This document shows, piece after piece, positions 35,142-45,960 of a stretch of DNA of 64,000 nucleotides (positions are counted from its first letter, which is position 1; each line of letters opens with the position of its first letter). The stretch is taken from the NCBI RefSeq assembly GCF_050947875.1, contig NC_134570.1, positions 240,614,584-240,678,583 of the forward strand, in the 5' to 3' direction. The stretch comes from Dermacentor variabilis (taxonomy: Eukaryota; Arthropoda; Arachnida; Ixodida; Ixodidae). The position numbers and the translations under genes are program-made. The notes beneath the pieces were generated by a model. It did no database searches. It saw nothing but the letters and a program-made list of their open reading frames with translations, and was not told the origin of the DNA.

Positions 35142-35475
35142 CTCGGGGTTCAAATTCCGCAGACATGGCATGCGCTTCAGCGTAGCCGTCAATTTGCGGT
35201 TGAGCAAGCGACGATTTTGCATTTTCTGTTCCGCATCAGCATGTTCTACGCAGCGAGGAAGCTCCTTGAAAACCAGCACGACGGGTGCCGTCTCGTTGAA
35301 CAATCAAGGCCTAAAATTCAAAAGACAACACAACTATTAGCGCTTATTGTTTCAAATTTTGTGATTTCAGTAGACTTACCTTGATGTTGTCGCATATTTC
35401 TTGTGGATCCATGTTGCTTTCAAGGTCGTTTCCGCCAACATAAAGAACGGCGAAATCGACACGCTCGAAGCGCAT
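35142..35475 (-). pseudogene. SGNH/GDSL-hydrolase-like gene fragment, two exons
   Basis: Minus strand. Exon A (35475-35380) encodes 32 residues, MRFERVDFAVLYVGGNDLES… to DNIK, and ends at a consensus donor GTAAGT (35379-35374). A 69-bp intron ends in TTTTAG (acceptor at 35312-35311). Exon B (35310-35142) reads, one frame off, FNETAPVVLVFKELPR and a basic helix, ending before a donor-like GTATGG. GGNDL matches SGNH block III (GxND). 'VVLVFKELPR' fits the following beta strand and 'l-PR' turn of the family. The block I serine (GDS) and block V Asp/His are not seen. A 28-bp upstream candidate (35620-35593, MPSLCGVIVG, donor GTGAGT) might be block I, but this is speculative. The one-base shift at about 35299 breaks the gene, unless it is an assembly error. 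Confidence 0.45.
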
Positions 35476-35620
35476 CGTGGAGACAGCTCACGCCAGCCGC
35501 ACTGCATAGTAGCCCACAAAGCTGAATGTACAGGCTTTCATAGACTCAATTAGGCGCAGGCGCGACCTATTTAAGAATTTAACCTGACTCACCGACAATG
35601 ACGCCGCACAAGGACGGCAT

Positions 35621-36010
35621 GACTGAACACGATCCAGCGAGGCGTAACAAGACCACGCGAACGAACCTACGTGAGCCGGCAGTGGCCGCATGTGGCCGGC
35701 AACACACCACAGGGATTTAGCAGCAGCACCTAGCAGCGTCCTTCCCTAGGCGTACAAGTACCTATCTGGGGGCAGGGAGTACGCCACTGGCTTACGTCAC
35801 ATCCGGTTTGCCTCCAAACCGGGTACAGCCAACGAGCACATCGAAATTGGATTTCACCGCTCTTTCTGCGCACGCGCGAGGAGGAGTAGTTGCGAGAGAG
35901 AAATGTGGGGACTTTTGGTGCTCAAAATTTCTCTTCGCCTAGGTACTACGGGGAAGAAAGTTGTTAGCTCCGTTTGTCCCTAGCCGAGCTTGCAGCACAG
36001 AATCGACAGG
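35621..36010. promoter_or_regulatory. Candidate divergent promoter with CRE and ETS-type sites
   Basis: A CG-rich, AT-flanked island between the minus-strand SGNH-like gene and a plus-strand first-exon candidate. It contains 'cttacgtcac' (near 35793), a CRE-like TTACGTCA, directly followed by ATCCGG, an ETS-type core on the other strand. Such CRE/ETS pairs are common in TATA-less divergent promoters of animals. Inference from motifs and geometry only. Confidence 0.4.
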
Positions 36011-36046
36011 ATGCGTGGGCGGCAAGACGAAAAAGCCGCGTCCGAG
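36011..36046 (+). CDS. Candidate first coding exon, 12 codons, unknown gene
   Basis: ATG at 36011 opens MRGRQDEKAASE, followed by a consensus donor GTGAGT at 36047. It lies at the downstream edge of the divergent promoter. The second exon is not identified. The exon is too short to name a family. Confidence 0.3.
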
Positions 36047-38599
36047 GTGAGTTTGTTGCGACGGCAGCATATTAAATTTTGTAGTCGCAGGGGATACGTT
36101 TGGAAGTGAGGTGTCTTCTCGGATGACTTTAGTGGCAAAGTATTACGTCGTGCCGATGCATTGTTCATTAGTGTCGTTGATCAAGGTCAGCATACCACAC
36201 ACTTCAGGGGAATCGCGGGAACGGAAACAGTTTATGAATTAACTGCCATGCCGATGCATTAGTTCTTAATGTAACTGAGCATACAACACACTTGGAGATT
36301 CGTGGGAATGGAAATTTTGTACTCTGTATGTGTAAGTACTAAAACTTGCGTCGCCATGCGATCGAGCCGTAGATCGTTGTGAGAGCTGTACAGCCACACT
36401 GGCAAAACACTACGCCCTGCGGATGAATACGGAAGAAATGTATGCTAAAGAAAAACGGTCGTCATGCAATTTCATAGCAGTAGACCTTTGTGAAAGCTGT
36501 ACAGTAACACTGATATTGGCTAGTTAATAATCCCGGCTGTTACGATGTCTAGCTCATATACGGGGCGCCCTATGTGGACGAAACAAGGGCTCAGATCGCT
36601 ACAACCGCATGCGAAATACTCTGAATGCCTGCCAGTACACTTGTTCGGCGTCTCCGTGCTTGTACTGCGGCAGGAGACGTGACGGCAAGTGGTCGCGTAT
36701 ATCACAGTGGCCGCTTTCCACTCTTGCTATACTTTGCCGCAATACAATGCGCATGCTTCATTGCGCGACACTGGTGCCCTGCAGCGAGGCTCGAGCCATC
36801 TTGTCCGTCACTGCTGATAGAAAACGCATACACGTTCAACCTATTTGAGCTGCATCATTTTGTCGATGTTTACCCCTCTATACTTAATGAAGAGGATAAC
36901 GTACGCCAGTGTGGGTGATTTAAAAGATTAATAAAAAGCCTGGTAACATATGTGCAGTCAGTGAAAAAACACTATTAATGCAGGCCTCCACGCTCCTGTA
37001 AAGAAAAAAAAAGATGCAATTCAGTGGTGACCCTCTGGAGGTGGATCCGTACCTATGTAAGCACAGCCGGCTCATTAGTCACAAAGTAGGAGCTGAAGAG
37101 AACTTTTTAATGCTCATTACACTACATTGACAGCGATTAATTTGTGGTCAGCGAGTGACAAATGCATTGCACCAAACAGTGAGACTTCGTCTTAATCCGC
37201 AATGCTTACGTGGCGAACAGGAGAGCAAAAGGTGAAAACAATGTTTTCATACAAGGCAAGTCATCCATGTAGTGGAATTGCATTTATCGTTGGTGTAGTG
37301 TTGATGCACTTTCTGAAGTCCAACCTTTAATGCAGCTTAGTTTCCATTGGTGCAAGTGCTTCTACTGGAAACATCCAAAATATGATTGATCAAATCAGGT
37401 TGCCGTCTTGTAATTTTTGAAATTTTCCTCTGGTCTTAAGTCTTTTCTGAATCTGGAAGAGCTGGCTGATTGTACATTTCATCTCGAGATAGTTTACACA
37501 CTTCCAGCAACACAGGTTACCATACTTTGTTGAGTGCAGATGAGCACTGCAAATTCTATCATTTTGATGAGGCACCGATCTAATGCCACTCACTCTTGCC
37601 ACAACGCTTTCTCAACTTGTACTGTACTTGTTTCTTCCACATTCCATTTGCAGCCCCAGGGCTAAGGCACAACAGCAATAACATTTCTAGCAGAAAATGC
37701 TTGCTCCTTTCTTCCAATTTTTTTTAATGTGATGCTCCTGCCTTCACACACTGTCAGACTGTTCTCCTTCATGCGTTTCCTTGTACTCTCTCTCTCCGCT
37801 TCTTGCTCAACATACCGTGCATGCCTTCAGTCATGTCCAATTGATCGATGCAGTCTTGTCCTTTTCTATCTCTCCTCCAGAACCTGCAACTTTCGACAAC
37901 CTAGCATTATTTTGCTTCTTTTTGTGATAGTGCCTGGCTATCTGTTGCTGATGCCACACATTCACTTTGCAATGGTTTATTAGACCACATACATAAATTA
38001 ATAGCTGTATAAAACCTTGACCCTCCAGCACTTCCACAAAATTCATGCAGAAGTGGAAACAAAGATTACTTAATTCCTCACCACACGTTACTATGTCTGC
38101 ATCAAAGCTTGATATTACCAACATGTGTGCAGTGTCGTTGCCCATGCTTCCTGGACAGGAAAGCCAGTTGCTCCAGTTCACAAGGCTAGAACAACTGCGA
38201 AGTGATTGAGCTATCTGCTTGTGCTGCATTTTTTTGCCACAAGCTGTACAAGGTCATGGCTTGTGCTGCAGAAACCGCATCTTTTTGCCTGCTGCATTCC
38301 TTTGTGATGCATTGAACGTGTCTCCTTCTGTTTCCCCTGCTATTTTTACAGAGAAGCTGTATATGGCTAGGTTCTGACCATGACCAATAGTGCATACATC
38401 GACAGGGTGTGTAGAAAAAAGTTGCGTCGACAAAATTGAATCCACAGTAGCCTGCTGTGCGCCAGCAGTGCTCAGTGGCTCCGGAGTGCATGGCAGAATA
38501 ATAAAACGTCATTGTGTACCCACCAATGTCTGTGCCTCGTTTTCTTGTGAAGTCGACATCGCTCTAGCGACGTTATCAGCAGTTTTACTTTGGTCCTGC
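36047..38599. other. Spacer, possibly the first intron of the gene starting at 36011
   Basis: Contains several 70-130-codon frames (for example 37831-38229 minus) with no recognised domain. No splice acceptor could be tied to a supported exon. Confidence 0.35.
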
Positions 38600-38840
38600 T
38601 ATGGCCAGGACGCGTCTAGTCCGTACTGAAGAAGAACAATGTGCATGTTAAGAGCACCGGTGTGAGCAACAGCGTGAAGGCAACGGGCAGCTGCTATAGC
38701 CAGACCCGCCTTGTCTGCAGATCCGTAATGTCGGCTAGCTGCTCTGTGACCGATGAAGAACAGCGTGCCCGTGAGGATCACCTTTGCAAACAGAAGCGGG
38801 AGCGGGCACGAAAGCATCGGCGACCAATTGCAGTATATCA
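38600..38840 (+). pseudogene. Decayed Glu/Arg-rich repeat coding fragment
   Basis: Two related charged segments sit in different frames: RTEEEQCAC-stop-EHRCEQQREGN (from about 38610) and TDEEQRAREDHLCKQKRERARKHRR (about 38740-38820). Both follow the pattern 'EEEQ-x-A-x-EEH-x-x-EQ-x-RE', so they look like repeats of one ancestral unit. The composition resembles the 17-residue repeats at 45246. Frames are broken. Function unknown. Confidence 0.35.
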
Positions 38841-41800
38841 CAGTGACCACAAAGCAATGGTTACCATGGTGACAAAGTAAATAGAAAATCAAAGATAACG
38901 AAGTTGTGTGTATGTTTCTTTATTTAATCAATATAGCAATTAACCATATATAACTCAATATACTTGTCAACAAGTACAGCTTCAGCTGGTCTTCCATCTT
39001 CACATAGTGGAAGGGCTCTGAATTGTATTTTTTTATCATTTGTCATCAAACTTGTGCATTTTCTTTTTGTAATGCTACAGCCTGTTTCGTGCCATTACTG
39101 TTTTCTCTGCTTTTGCCTATTCTGCAGCAGTTGCTGGCATTGTCTCTTGCCTAGGTGTTGGTCCGCACGACATGCTAGAGATGCCATAGACAGTTTAATC
39201 ACAGGGTGTTCAATATAAGAGAAGGTCAAAATTACTGGTGTTTCTAATTTTTTAAGCAACGATTTTTGAACTCTTGTGTGATAAAATCTCGCTTTGTTGA
39301 TAAACAAGTGATTATCTTTGACAAGTTGTTTCCAATGACAACATTTTTTCTGCGTCGAAAGTTCACACATTTGCCAACAAGGTGCACACACGACTCAAAG
39401 AACTTTGAAACTTTATAGGTCTTGCTTCATGCTTTGTCACTTGGTTTGACATTTTATTCCCATTTTTGATCTCATTAACCTCGCTTCTGTGTGGGAATAC
39501 TGAACTTGCTACTTAGTACTCAGCATGAAACAATGCTTTAAAACCACTGTGTTGTCCACTTGCCTCACCATGCCACTGTGTGGTTTTGATCAGAATTTTC
39601 CATCATAAGTACACTGTTACAAACTTGCACATGACAACTATGTTACCCTATATGCAAGCAATGCACTGTTTAAAGCCGAGATAAATACTTCACCAAAAGA
39701 AGTGCTTTCACCTCCAGTCCACTCTTTTTAGTCTGTTGTCTAAACATCCTGCCAAATACTGTCATTGCTATTGTGTCCTGCCGCAAATGTTCATTGTCAG
39801 TATACCTTAATTGTTTTGCCTGCTAGCGCATGTAATATGCCTGAAGATGTACTATGGTGGTGTCCTGTCCTCTTAAGGATGACCAATTTTCCTGGAAACC
39901 ATAGTAGCCAGAAGAATGGTATTTAAAATGTGCATCACCAAGGTCCTGCAGAAGACCAGAGCTCAGTGTTTGAGCTTTGACAATACTCCATAGAATACCT
40001 GCATATAATTTGTGCTCAATTAACCTTGCTGCAAGACTTTTTCCAAGGGCAAGGCCTAGAATGTTGGTCAATTTTTGATGCTCTGACCTAGTTTGATGTG
40101 ATTTTCTGTGACATTTTTCTCTATTCCTTTCTTGATTATCTTGGATAGTGGCCTTCTTAGGAGCTATTGCTTCATTAGATGTTTCCTAGGAAGGAAAATC
40201 TTGGATGCCTTTATACCACACTAGTGTGCATCATCTGTATGGAAACAAAGCACTGCATGAGCAGAGGTCTGTCTGCGGCAGCTGCTGTGAATTGCGCCCA
40301 CGCATCACCCATGTGCTGCTCTCGTGGTCTTCCAATTAGCAACGCAGTCGCGCCACACTTCGCTTTGTTTGCGAAGTGCCACACGAGATAGATTGTCCAT
40401 GCTAGCCAATATATTGCGAAATGGAAACCTGTATAGAGCTGCACTCAAATTTCGCATTAGGCAGTAGGCGAAATATTTTGCAAAAATAACAATTATATAA
40501 ATACCATGCAATGAAACCAATCAATATGTACTGAACCAAACTTGTCACCTAATCGCACTGCAGTGAACCCCTGATCATTCTAAGTTACACCAAAGGCTTG
40601 TCATATTTAAATAGTCTCTTGTGCACGCAGTGTATGAATGGGATATCATTGAAAAATATGTGAATGCCTAACGGAGTGTAATCAGGACTGGCACTTTTTT
40701 CACTTTAACTGTCAGTTCCCTATATGTTGCTTTGATATAGGGAGGTTATGCTCTAATAGAAACAGTTGGAAGACGGTTCTGTCCACATTGTCACTTCCAT
40801 CTATATTTTGTTTTGCACTGTGCATTCGTTTAAGACCCATCAACTAGCCCAAATTAATTTACATATCTCATAAAAGCAAGTGCACTGCAGTTGGAGCTTT
40901 GGAAATAGGCCTGTGTTTAAAACAGATTCGAGTGGTCGACACATGAAGTGGGCTCGTTCATGCGAGTACCCATGTCAGTGCTGTATTGTCTTTTTTTGAA
41001 GAGGATCGATCTATTGTTCCTGCTTTAGATAAAGTCTAGTGATCTAGAGAGCATATTTTAAAAGGCTGATGAAAAAGGGAACACTTTTGGATTTTGCGTG
41101 CTAACTACTATCTTGTCAGCTGCTACAGTTTTTGTAAATATTCAGTAAATATATTTGGTGCATCTCTTTTCCTGTGTAACACTTTCATGGAGGTTGCGGA
41201 CACTTCCAGACGCAAGACTGATTTATGCAGCAGGTGCTCCTTGGCTGCATCTGCAATGCTAGCTCAAGGCGAGAATGCTTTGGCCATGTTGCCATCTGCA
41301 TCCAGTCATCCTGGCACAACCGCCATGGTATGTTGGCCACAGAAACGTCACGTGGGTTGACAATATGTGTAGGCTGCTGTGAACACAGTTGGCAGGTGGG
41401 CTTTGCTTGCCTTGCATGGTTTAGATTCCAGCTTATGATCTTGAAAATCTCACCTTGTGCTTCTACTGAAGCATTACAAGCAATGGTGTCTGTCCTTTGG
41501 CATCATTATCTAAAACTTTTCACCTGTGTTGCCATCTGTTTACAGCAATGTTTCTCTAACTTATCTTATGTTCAAGTGCCATTGTAAGTTAATTCTGGTT
41601 CACACATTTGACCCATCCTGTCATGTCTCGGCACCAAATGTTACGGAACCTGTATCTGTGAAAATAGAGGGTTTTCACACCATTTTCTCCTCTAACACAG
41701 GATACTGATGATGTTTAGAGCATCAGCAAATGTCGATAGCGTCTTGTTTCTGCAGAGAAATCGGCAAGCAAATGCTCTGTCCTGACAGACGCATGTACCG

Positions 41801-42305
41801 TGATGGGGCCGATAACACCTGTGTGAATCAGGCCTTCGTGAGAAACATAGTTGTCAATTTACCTTTAGACTAGTCTGGCTATGTCAAGAATTGCTGGATA
41901 AAACATACTTCTCTCTTTCAGAAAGAGATAATTGAAGTGTTTTGGAGATTTTCCTAATTTCCTGCCTCTGGCTTGAGCAGGTGTGCAAGATGCAAGCATT
42001 AGGTCCATAGAATTGACTGAAGGTGCACCACTGTAAATGTTCGGTTTGCCTGCAAGACTGTGAAACATGCTTTGTTAAGAGTCTTATGGCTTTGGTAAAT
42101 ATTACATCTCAATGTGCAGAAATACATCTCAAGATGTTGAACTTTAAAGGGGTACTTACATGATATATTTGACTATTCATTTCTTGCGTTAAATCAAGGT
42201 CCTAGACTTCTAAACTCTAGAAAAAATTGTGACAAGCTTCAGAGCGAAGTTAGTAATTAGTAGTACTAACTTTTCTACAGCAAATTTCAGTGTTGTTTTT
42301 TTATA
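38841..42305. other. Long AT-rich spacer
   Basis: No domain, splice pair or repeat that I can name. Open frames near 41094-41708 are unremarkable. Confidence 0.4.
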
Positions 42306-42385
42306 CAGTGGAACCTCGATACGATTCTGCTTAATACGTTTTTCGAAATGTTAAGTTTTTTTTTCTTGAAAATCCGATTTGGTTG
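42306..42385 (+). mobile_element. pogo/Tigger-like terminal fragment
   Basis: After a TA dinucleotide (42304-42305) comes CAGTGGAACCTCGATACGA, the classical terminal inverted repeat start of the pogo/Tigger branch of Tc1-mariner elements. It continues 'ttaatacgtttttcgaaat'. The matching right end is not seen before the next feature, so this is a remnant. Confidence 0.6.
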
Positions 42386-42394
42386 GATAATATT

Positions 42395-42435
42395 GCTACG
42401 GAACAGCAGCCACACTGTGGCGGCTGTTCCGTAGC
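42395..42435. repeat. 41-bp hairpin: 19-bp arms, one mismatch, 3-nt loop
   Basis: The left arm (42395-42413) starts GCTACGGAACAGC. The right arm (42417-42435) ends GCTGTTCCGTAGC. There is one mismatch and a loop of ACT. The right arm is also the sequence just outside the gypsy integrase stop, so the hairpin includes the element's LTR edge. Confidence 0.93.
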
Positions 42436-43113
42436 ATCACCCCCGGCAGTAGAAGCGCCGTCCCGGTGCTTAATCTACACATCCGCGGCGAAAGGTGTGT
42501 GATATGGCTTGAGTCTCGCCACGTGAACGATGTCACTTGCAGCCGACGATGACGCTGAGAGGTTGGCGGGGATGACTTCATACGTGACATCGGTCACTTG
42601 TCGCACCACACGGTATGGGCCAGTGTAGCGGGACAGCAGCTTTTCGGAAAGGCCCACACGTCGAATGGGGGACCAGAGAAGCACCAGAGAACCCGGAGTA
42701 AATTGTACGTCGCGATGGTGGCAATCATAGAGGCGTCTCTGATGCTCCTGCGAGGCCTCGAGACGGGTGCGGGCGAGCTGGCGCGCGTGGTCGGCGTGTG
42801 CGATCGCGTCGCGGGCGTATTCAGTGGTTGAACGTGTGACCGAGGGCAACAATGTGTCCAAGGGCAACGCGGGTTCTCGGCCATATAGGAGATAGAATGG
42901 TGAATAGCCGGCGGTGTCGTGACGCGATGAATTATACGCGAACGTCACATATGGTAAGTGAAGATCCCAGTCGTGGTGGTCGGTCGCGACGTACTTGGAT
43001 AGCATGTCGGTGATGGTCCGGTTGAGGCGCTCCGTGAGGCCGTTGGTCTGTGGGTGGTAGGACGTGCTGAACTTGTGCTTAGTCGAGCAGGAGCGGAGGA
43101 TGTCCTCGACGAC
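42425..43113 (-). pseudogene. Ty3/gypsy integrase C-terminal fragment
   Basis: Minus strand, with the stop at 42475. From the N-terminal side the sequence reads VVEDILRSCSTKHKF, then the DDE core end STSYHPQTNGLTERLNRT, which includes the catalytic Glu of integrase. It continues LPYVTFAYNSSRHDTAGYSPF and LLYGREP, and then a chromodomain-like/SH3 region with LLSRYTGPYRVV and IVHVARLKPYH. The frame is open here but begins abruptly at about 43113. There the octamer cluster replaces the rest of the integrase, so the zinc HHCC domain and first two catalytic Asp residues are missing. The 50 bp after the stop match 22769-22815. This is a truncated relic. The upstream 60 codons of the open frame come from the unrelated cluster. 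Confidence 0.85.
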
Positions 43114-43310
43114 CCCAAGTAACCACGGATATCCGTGGGACGTCCACCATAAGTCCCAACGTCCATCCATCCGGATATCCAACACGGACGTCCATGGGAC
43201 GTACAGGAGAAGTCCATATCCTGTTTGGATGTCCGAAGGATATCCCCACGGGATGTCCATGGGACATCCCGTTTTGAACGTCCGCTGGCTGTCCATAAAT
43301 AGGCATGTCC
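43114..43310. repeat. Dense GGAYRTCC octamer cluster interrupting the integrase
   Basis: Eight exact GGAYRTCC octamers lie between 43127 and 43269: positions 43127, 43138, 43173, 43186, 43227, 43238, 43251 and 43262. Degenerate copies follow at 43276 and beyond. Two of the forms, GGATATCC and GGACGTCC, are self-complementary. A 16-bp perfect palindrome is at 43123-43138. Spacing is irregular (11-41 bp), so this is not a simple satellite. It abuts the broken integrase frame and may be the end of an inserted element. Confidence 0.8.
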
Positions 43311-45245
43311 AGGCTAGTGAGTTATATATAAACTAACATAAAAATATTACAGGAAATTTTAGTCTGTTCATACTATATTTATTTTTGCTCTCCATCGGAC
43401 ACAGCCCACGATACACGCAAGCAGCTATTTGATGTCTAAAAGATGTCTTGAACGGCTAATTCAAAAGCCTAGTAGCTGTCTTGATCAAGACATTTTGTAG
43501 CCATGGACGTCTAGAAGTACTTCAGTAAGCCCTGCTAACGTTACGCTAAAAGTTGGCTAATGGACAGCTTGACAAGAACAACTGAAGACTTTTATTAGAC
43601 ATTCCCTCAAAATTTTGCGGCAGCTGTTACAGTAACACGACGTTTGCCCACAGTTACAATTTATTTTAAACGAGGCATGGACATCAGAAAAAAAAAGTTT
43701 ATATTGTCAGATAGAGTGATGCAGAGGTAGTTTTTCCAGATGTGAACCATGGGAATAGTGTAGTAGAGCCTCATTGGTCAATTTGTGCTTTTTAATTAGA
43801 CCAAGTAATTGAATGCCACCTGTCAGAATTATTTTGCAAATAAAACAAGATCTGTATTGTATGCTGATATAATTCCAATGTTCACTCATTGACCTAAACA
43901 AGAACATCTCTGCGTGAAACACGTCATTATTGACAAAACTTCACCCTGCTGGGTCTCCACCAAATTGAAATAGTTTCTAGCAAAGAAAAATTTTGTCAGT
44001 GATGCTGCAGTTCAGGCAAAAATTACATCCTGGTTTCAGCTACAGGGGGCACAATAGCCTTACACCAGTATACGAAACAGAACACTGCTGCAATGAGTTA
44101 AGAAATAAAGGATAGTACACATCTGGAAAAACACTCTGCGAACCACTCTAACTAGCAATATAAATATATTTTTTCTGATGTCCATGCTTCATTTAAAAGT
44201 AAATTGTAACTTACTTTCTGGGTGCCTCTTGTAAGGTAACGCCACATACTTGCACAGCATCACGCAGAAATAATGGCGAGTTTTTCGGCATACCATCCAT
44301 TAGTGAATTCCTTGTATGTTGCATGTTACAAGAACTGAAAGATAAATCATAATATGCAGTTATTTTTTTTTCATAAACTGTATGATGAGCTTTTCATGCA
44401 TAAAAGGTGATTGCAAGCGAAAATGCAGCAAGGCATCAACTTCACACCATGTTACATACTCATACTTTATTACCTAATAAATTAGAAAAGATGCAGAAAG
44501 TGTAATTAACAAGAGTGACAAATAGCAGCAAAGGTGATCATGGATAAATCTTGAAGATGATTTCCGCCGCTGCCAGAATAGGCCAGCCTTCGTAGGAAAG
44601 CACTGGCTGCCCACAAAAGCTTGTTGTCACAGGCCACGCGTGATGGTTCTTGTAGACATAGGAAAGCAATACCTGCACAGAACAGGAAAAAAAGGGCAAG
44701 GGAGGAAATGGTAATGTTAAAATTGGAACTTCAATTAGCAATATGTGCTAAGTAAGAAGTTTGGTTCACATTAAAAATAAATTTAAGCACTCCTTTCTCT
44801 TAAATTACGGGTATCTTAAGGTATGTATGCGATGATGTTTAAAATGACTAGTATATTTCCTATCATAAGAAGCCAACAAACACCGACACCAAGGACAACA
44901 TAGGGGAAATTACTTGTGCTTAAAAAATTAAATAAACGATAAATTAATGGAAATTAAAGTGGATGAAAAAAAAAATTACCGACGATTACGTTACTTCCTA
45001 ATGCGAAATGTGAGCGCAGCAAATAAGCTGTTTCACCTTTTGGATAGATTGAGGCAAAGAAATCGAGCAACACATGTATGCGCTATCACATAATTTTTTT
45101 TTATTTTTCACACGTATTCCTTTAACAAAGACTCCACTAACAGTTCTTGACAGTCATGAAGGAAGCTTTGTGGTCGGAGAAATAGACTGATATATGTTCG
45201 ACTTGGTACACCAATGCTTGATTCTCAAAGACGAGATCTATACAA
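43311..45245. other. AT-rich spacer, perhaps the body of the inserted element
   Basis: Patches such as 'agatgtcttgaacggct' and 'ccatggacgtctagaagt' (43440-43520) echo the octamer theme. A weaker echo is at 52690-52740. No reading frame of interest. If 43114 is the end of a transposon, its other end was not found. Confidence 0.35.
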
Positions 45246-45554
45246 GTGCCTCGCGAGGTTGTCACAGCCGTGGGGGAAGCAGAGGCTAAGCGCCGCCGCC
45301 GAGAAGACCCTGCCGTTCGCGCCGCCGAAGCGGAGGCTCATCGCCGCCGTCGAGAGCAACCAGCAGTAAGCGAGGCTGAAGCAGAAGCTCATCGCCGCCG
45401 CCGAGAAGACCCTGCAGTTCGCGCCGCCGAAGCGGAGGCTCATCGCCGCCGTCGAGAGCAACCAGCAGTAAGCGGAAGCGGAGGGGGGCGGCGTGTACAC
45501 CCAGCGGCAAACGATGGGGGCAGAAGCGCGCGCAGCAAGCGGACAACACGATAA
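45246..45554 (+). CDS. Open frame of four 17-residue charged repeats (Ala/Glu/Arg-rich)
   Basis: The DNA shows two 102-bp tandem units (45276-45377 and 45378-45479), each made of two 51-bp halves. Translated, the halves alternate EAEAKRRRREDPAVRAA and EAEAHRRRREQPAVSEA. The frame has no ATG in view and would begin upstream or in another exon. It ends at 45554 in a basic Gly/Ser tail. The repeats would form a charged helical array. Similar short charged repeats are seen in some arthropod DNA-binding (STPR-like) proteins, but unit length and sequence differ. The opposite strand is also open, as expected from GC-rich repeats. Function unknown. It may be a fragment of a multicopy gene. Confidence 0.4.
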   Translation: MPREVVTAVGEAEAKRRRREDPAVRAAEAEAHRRRREQPAVSEAEAEAHRRRREDPAVRAAEAEAHRRRREQPAVSGSGGGRRVHPAANDGGRSARSKRTTR

Positions 45555-45799
45555 AGGGAGGAGGGAAGAGATAGCAGCGACTGACTGATGCCGCTGACGG
45601 CGATAGTGAGTCAACCCCAGCTATCCGCCACACAAGAACAGGGGGGGGGGGACCCTTTCCTCCTCTTTCTGCATGGCGGCGACGGTGTTCTATGCAGTCA
45701 CGTTATCTTGACTCTCTAGCGGCGTCAGCGGCATCCAGCGGTATCAGTCGGTCGCTGCTAGCGCTGGGGGGATGAAAGGGGGGCGGAGCTGGTTACGAG
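45555..45799. other. GC-rich flank with a G run
   Basis: Continues the GC-rich composition, with a G run near 45641-45650. No feature recognised. Confidence 0.4.
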
Positions 45800-45958
45800 G
45801 CCGACGACGACGCCGACGACGACGCCGACGACGACGCGAAACCCAGGAACGGACGCCAAAGAGCTGCGCTCTAAAACACCTTGCCGCAGGTGGGAACTGA
45901 ACCCACAACCTTCGCATTTCGCGTGCTATAGATGCTCTACCAATTGAGCTACAGCGGC
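45800..45958 (-). mobile_element. tRNA-derived SINE with GTC/GTCGGC tail
   Basis: The minus-strand head (45958-45883) looks like a tRNA: acceptor GCCGCTG against CTGCGGC with one mismatch, A-box TAGCTCAATTGG and T arm GTGGGTTCAGTTCCCAC. The anticodon arm is 4 nt too long and disordered. The tail reads 'gcgcagctctttggcgtcc', then a run of GTC/GGC units (plus strand 45805-45838). The reading is SINE head plus body rather than a tRNA gene. Confidence 0.6.
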
Positions 45959-45960
45959 GT

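Noticed and set aside
35593..35620. MPSLCGVIVG as SGNH block I exon
   Set aside because: The similarity is only a few residues and the next exon does not supply the expected Asp-Ser, so it is mentioned only as speculation.
37831..38229. 132-codon minus frame as a host gene
   Set aside because: No domain, no Kozak or splice context and no repeat family; length alone is not sufficient in AT-rich DNA.
43114..43296. N-terminal 60 codons of the open frame leading into the gypsy integrase
   Set aside because: This part translates the unrelated octamer cluster; integrase similarity starts only at about 43113.
45225..45633. Minus-strand frames of 115-129 codons over the charged repeats
   Set aside because: The repeats are open on both strands. 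The plus frame has a regular heptad-like charged unit, whereas the minus frames are Leu/Ala-rich shadows.
45883..45958. A functional tRNA gene
   Set aside because: The anticodon arm is too long and disordered, and the sequence continues into a SINE body with GTC repeats.
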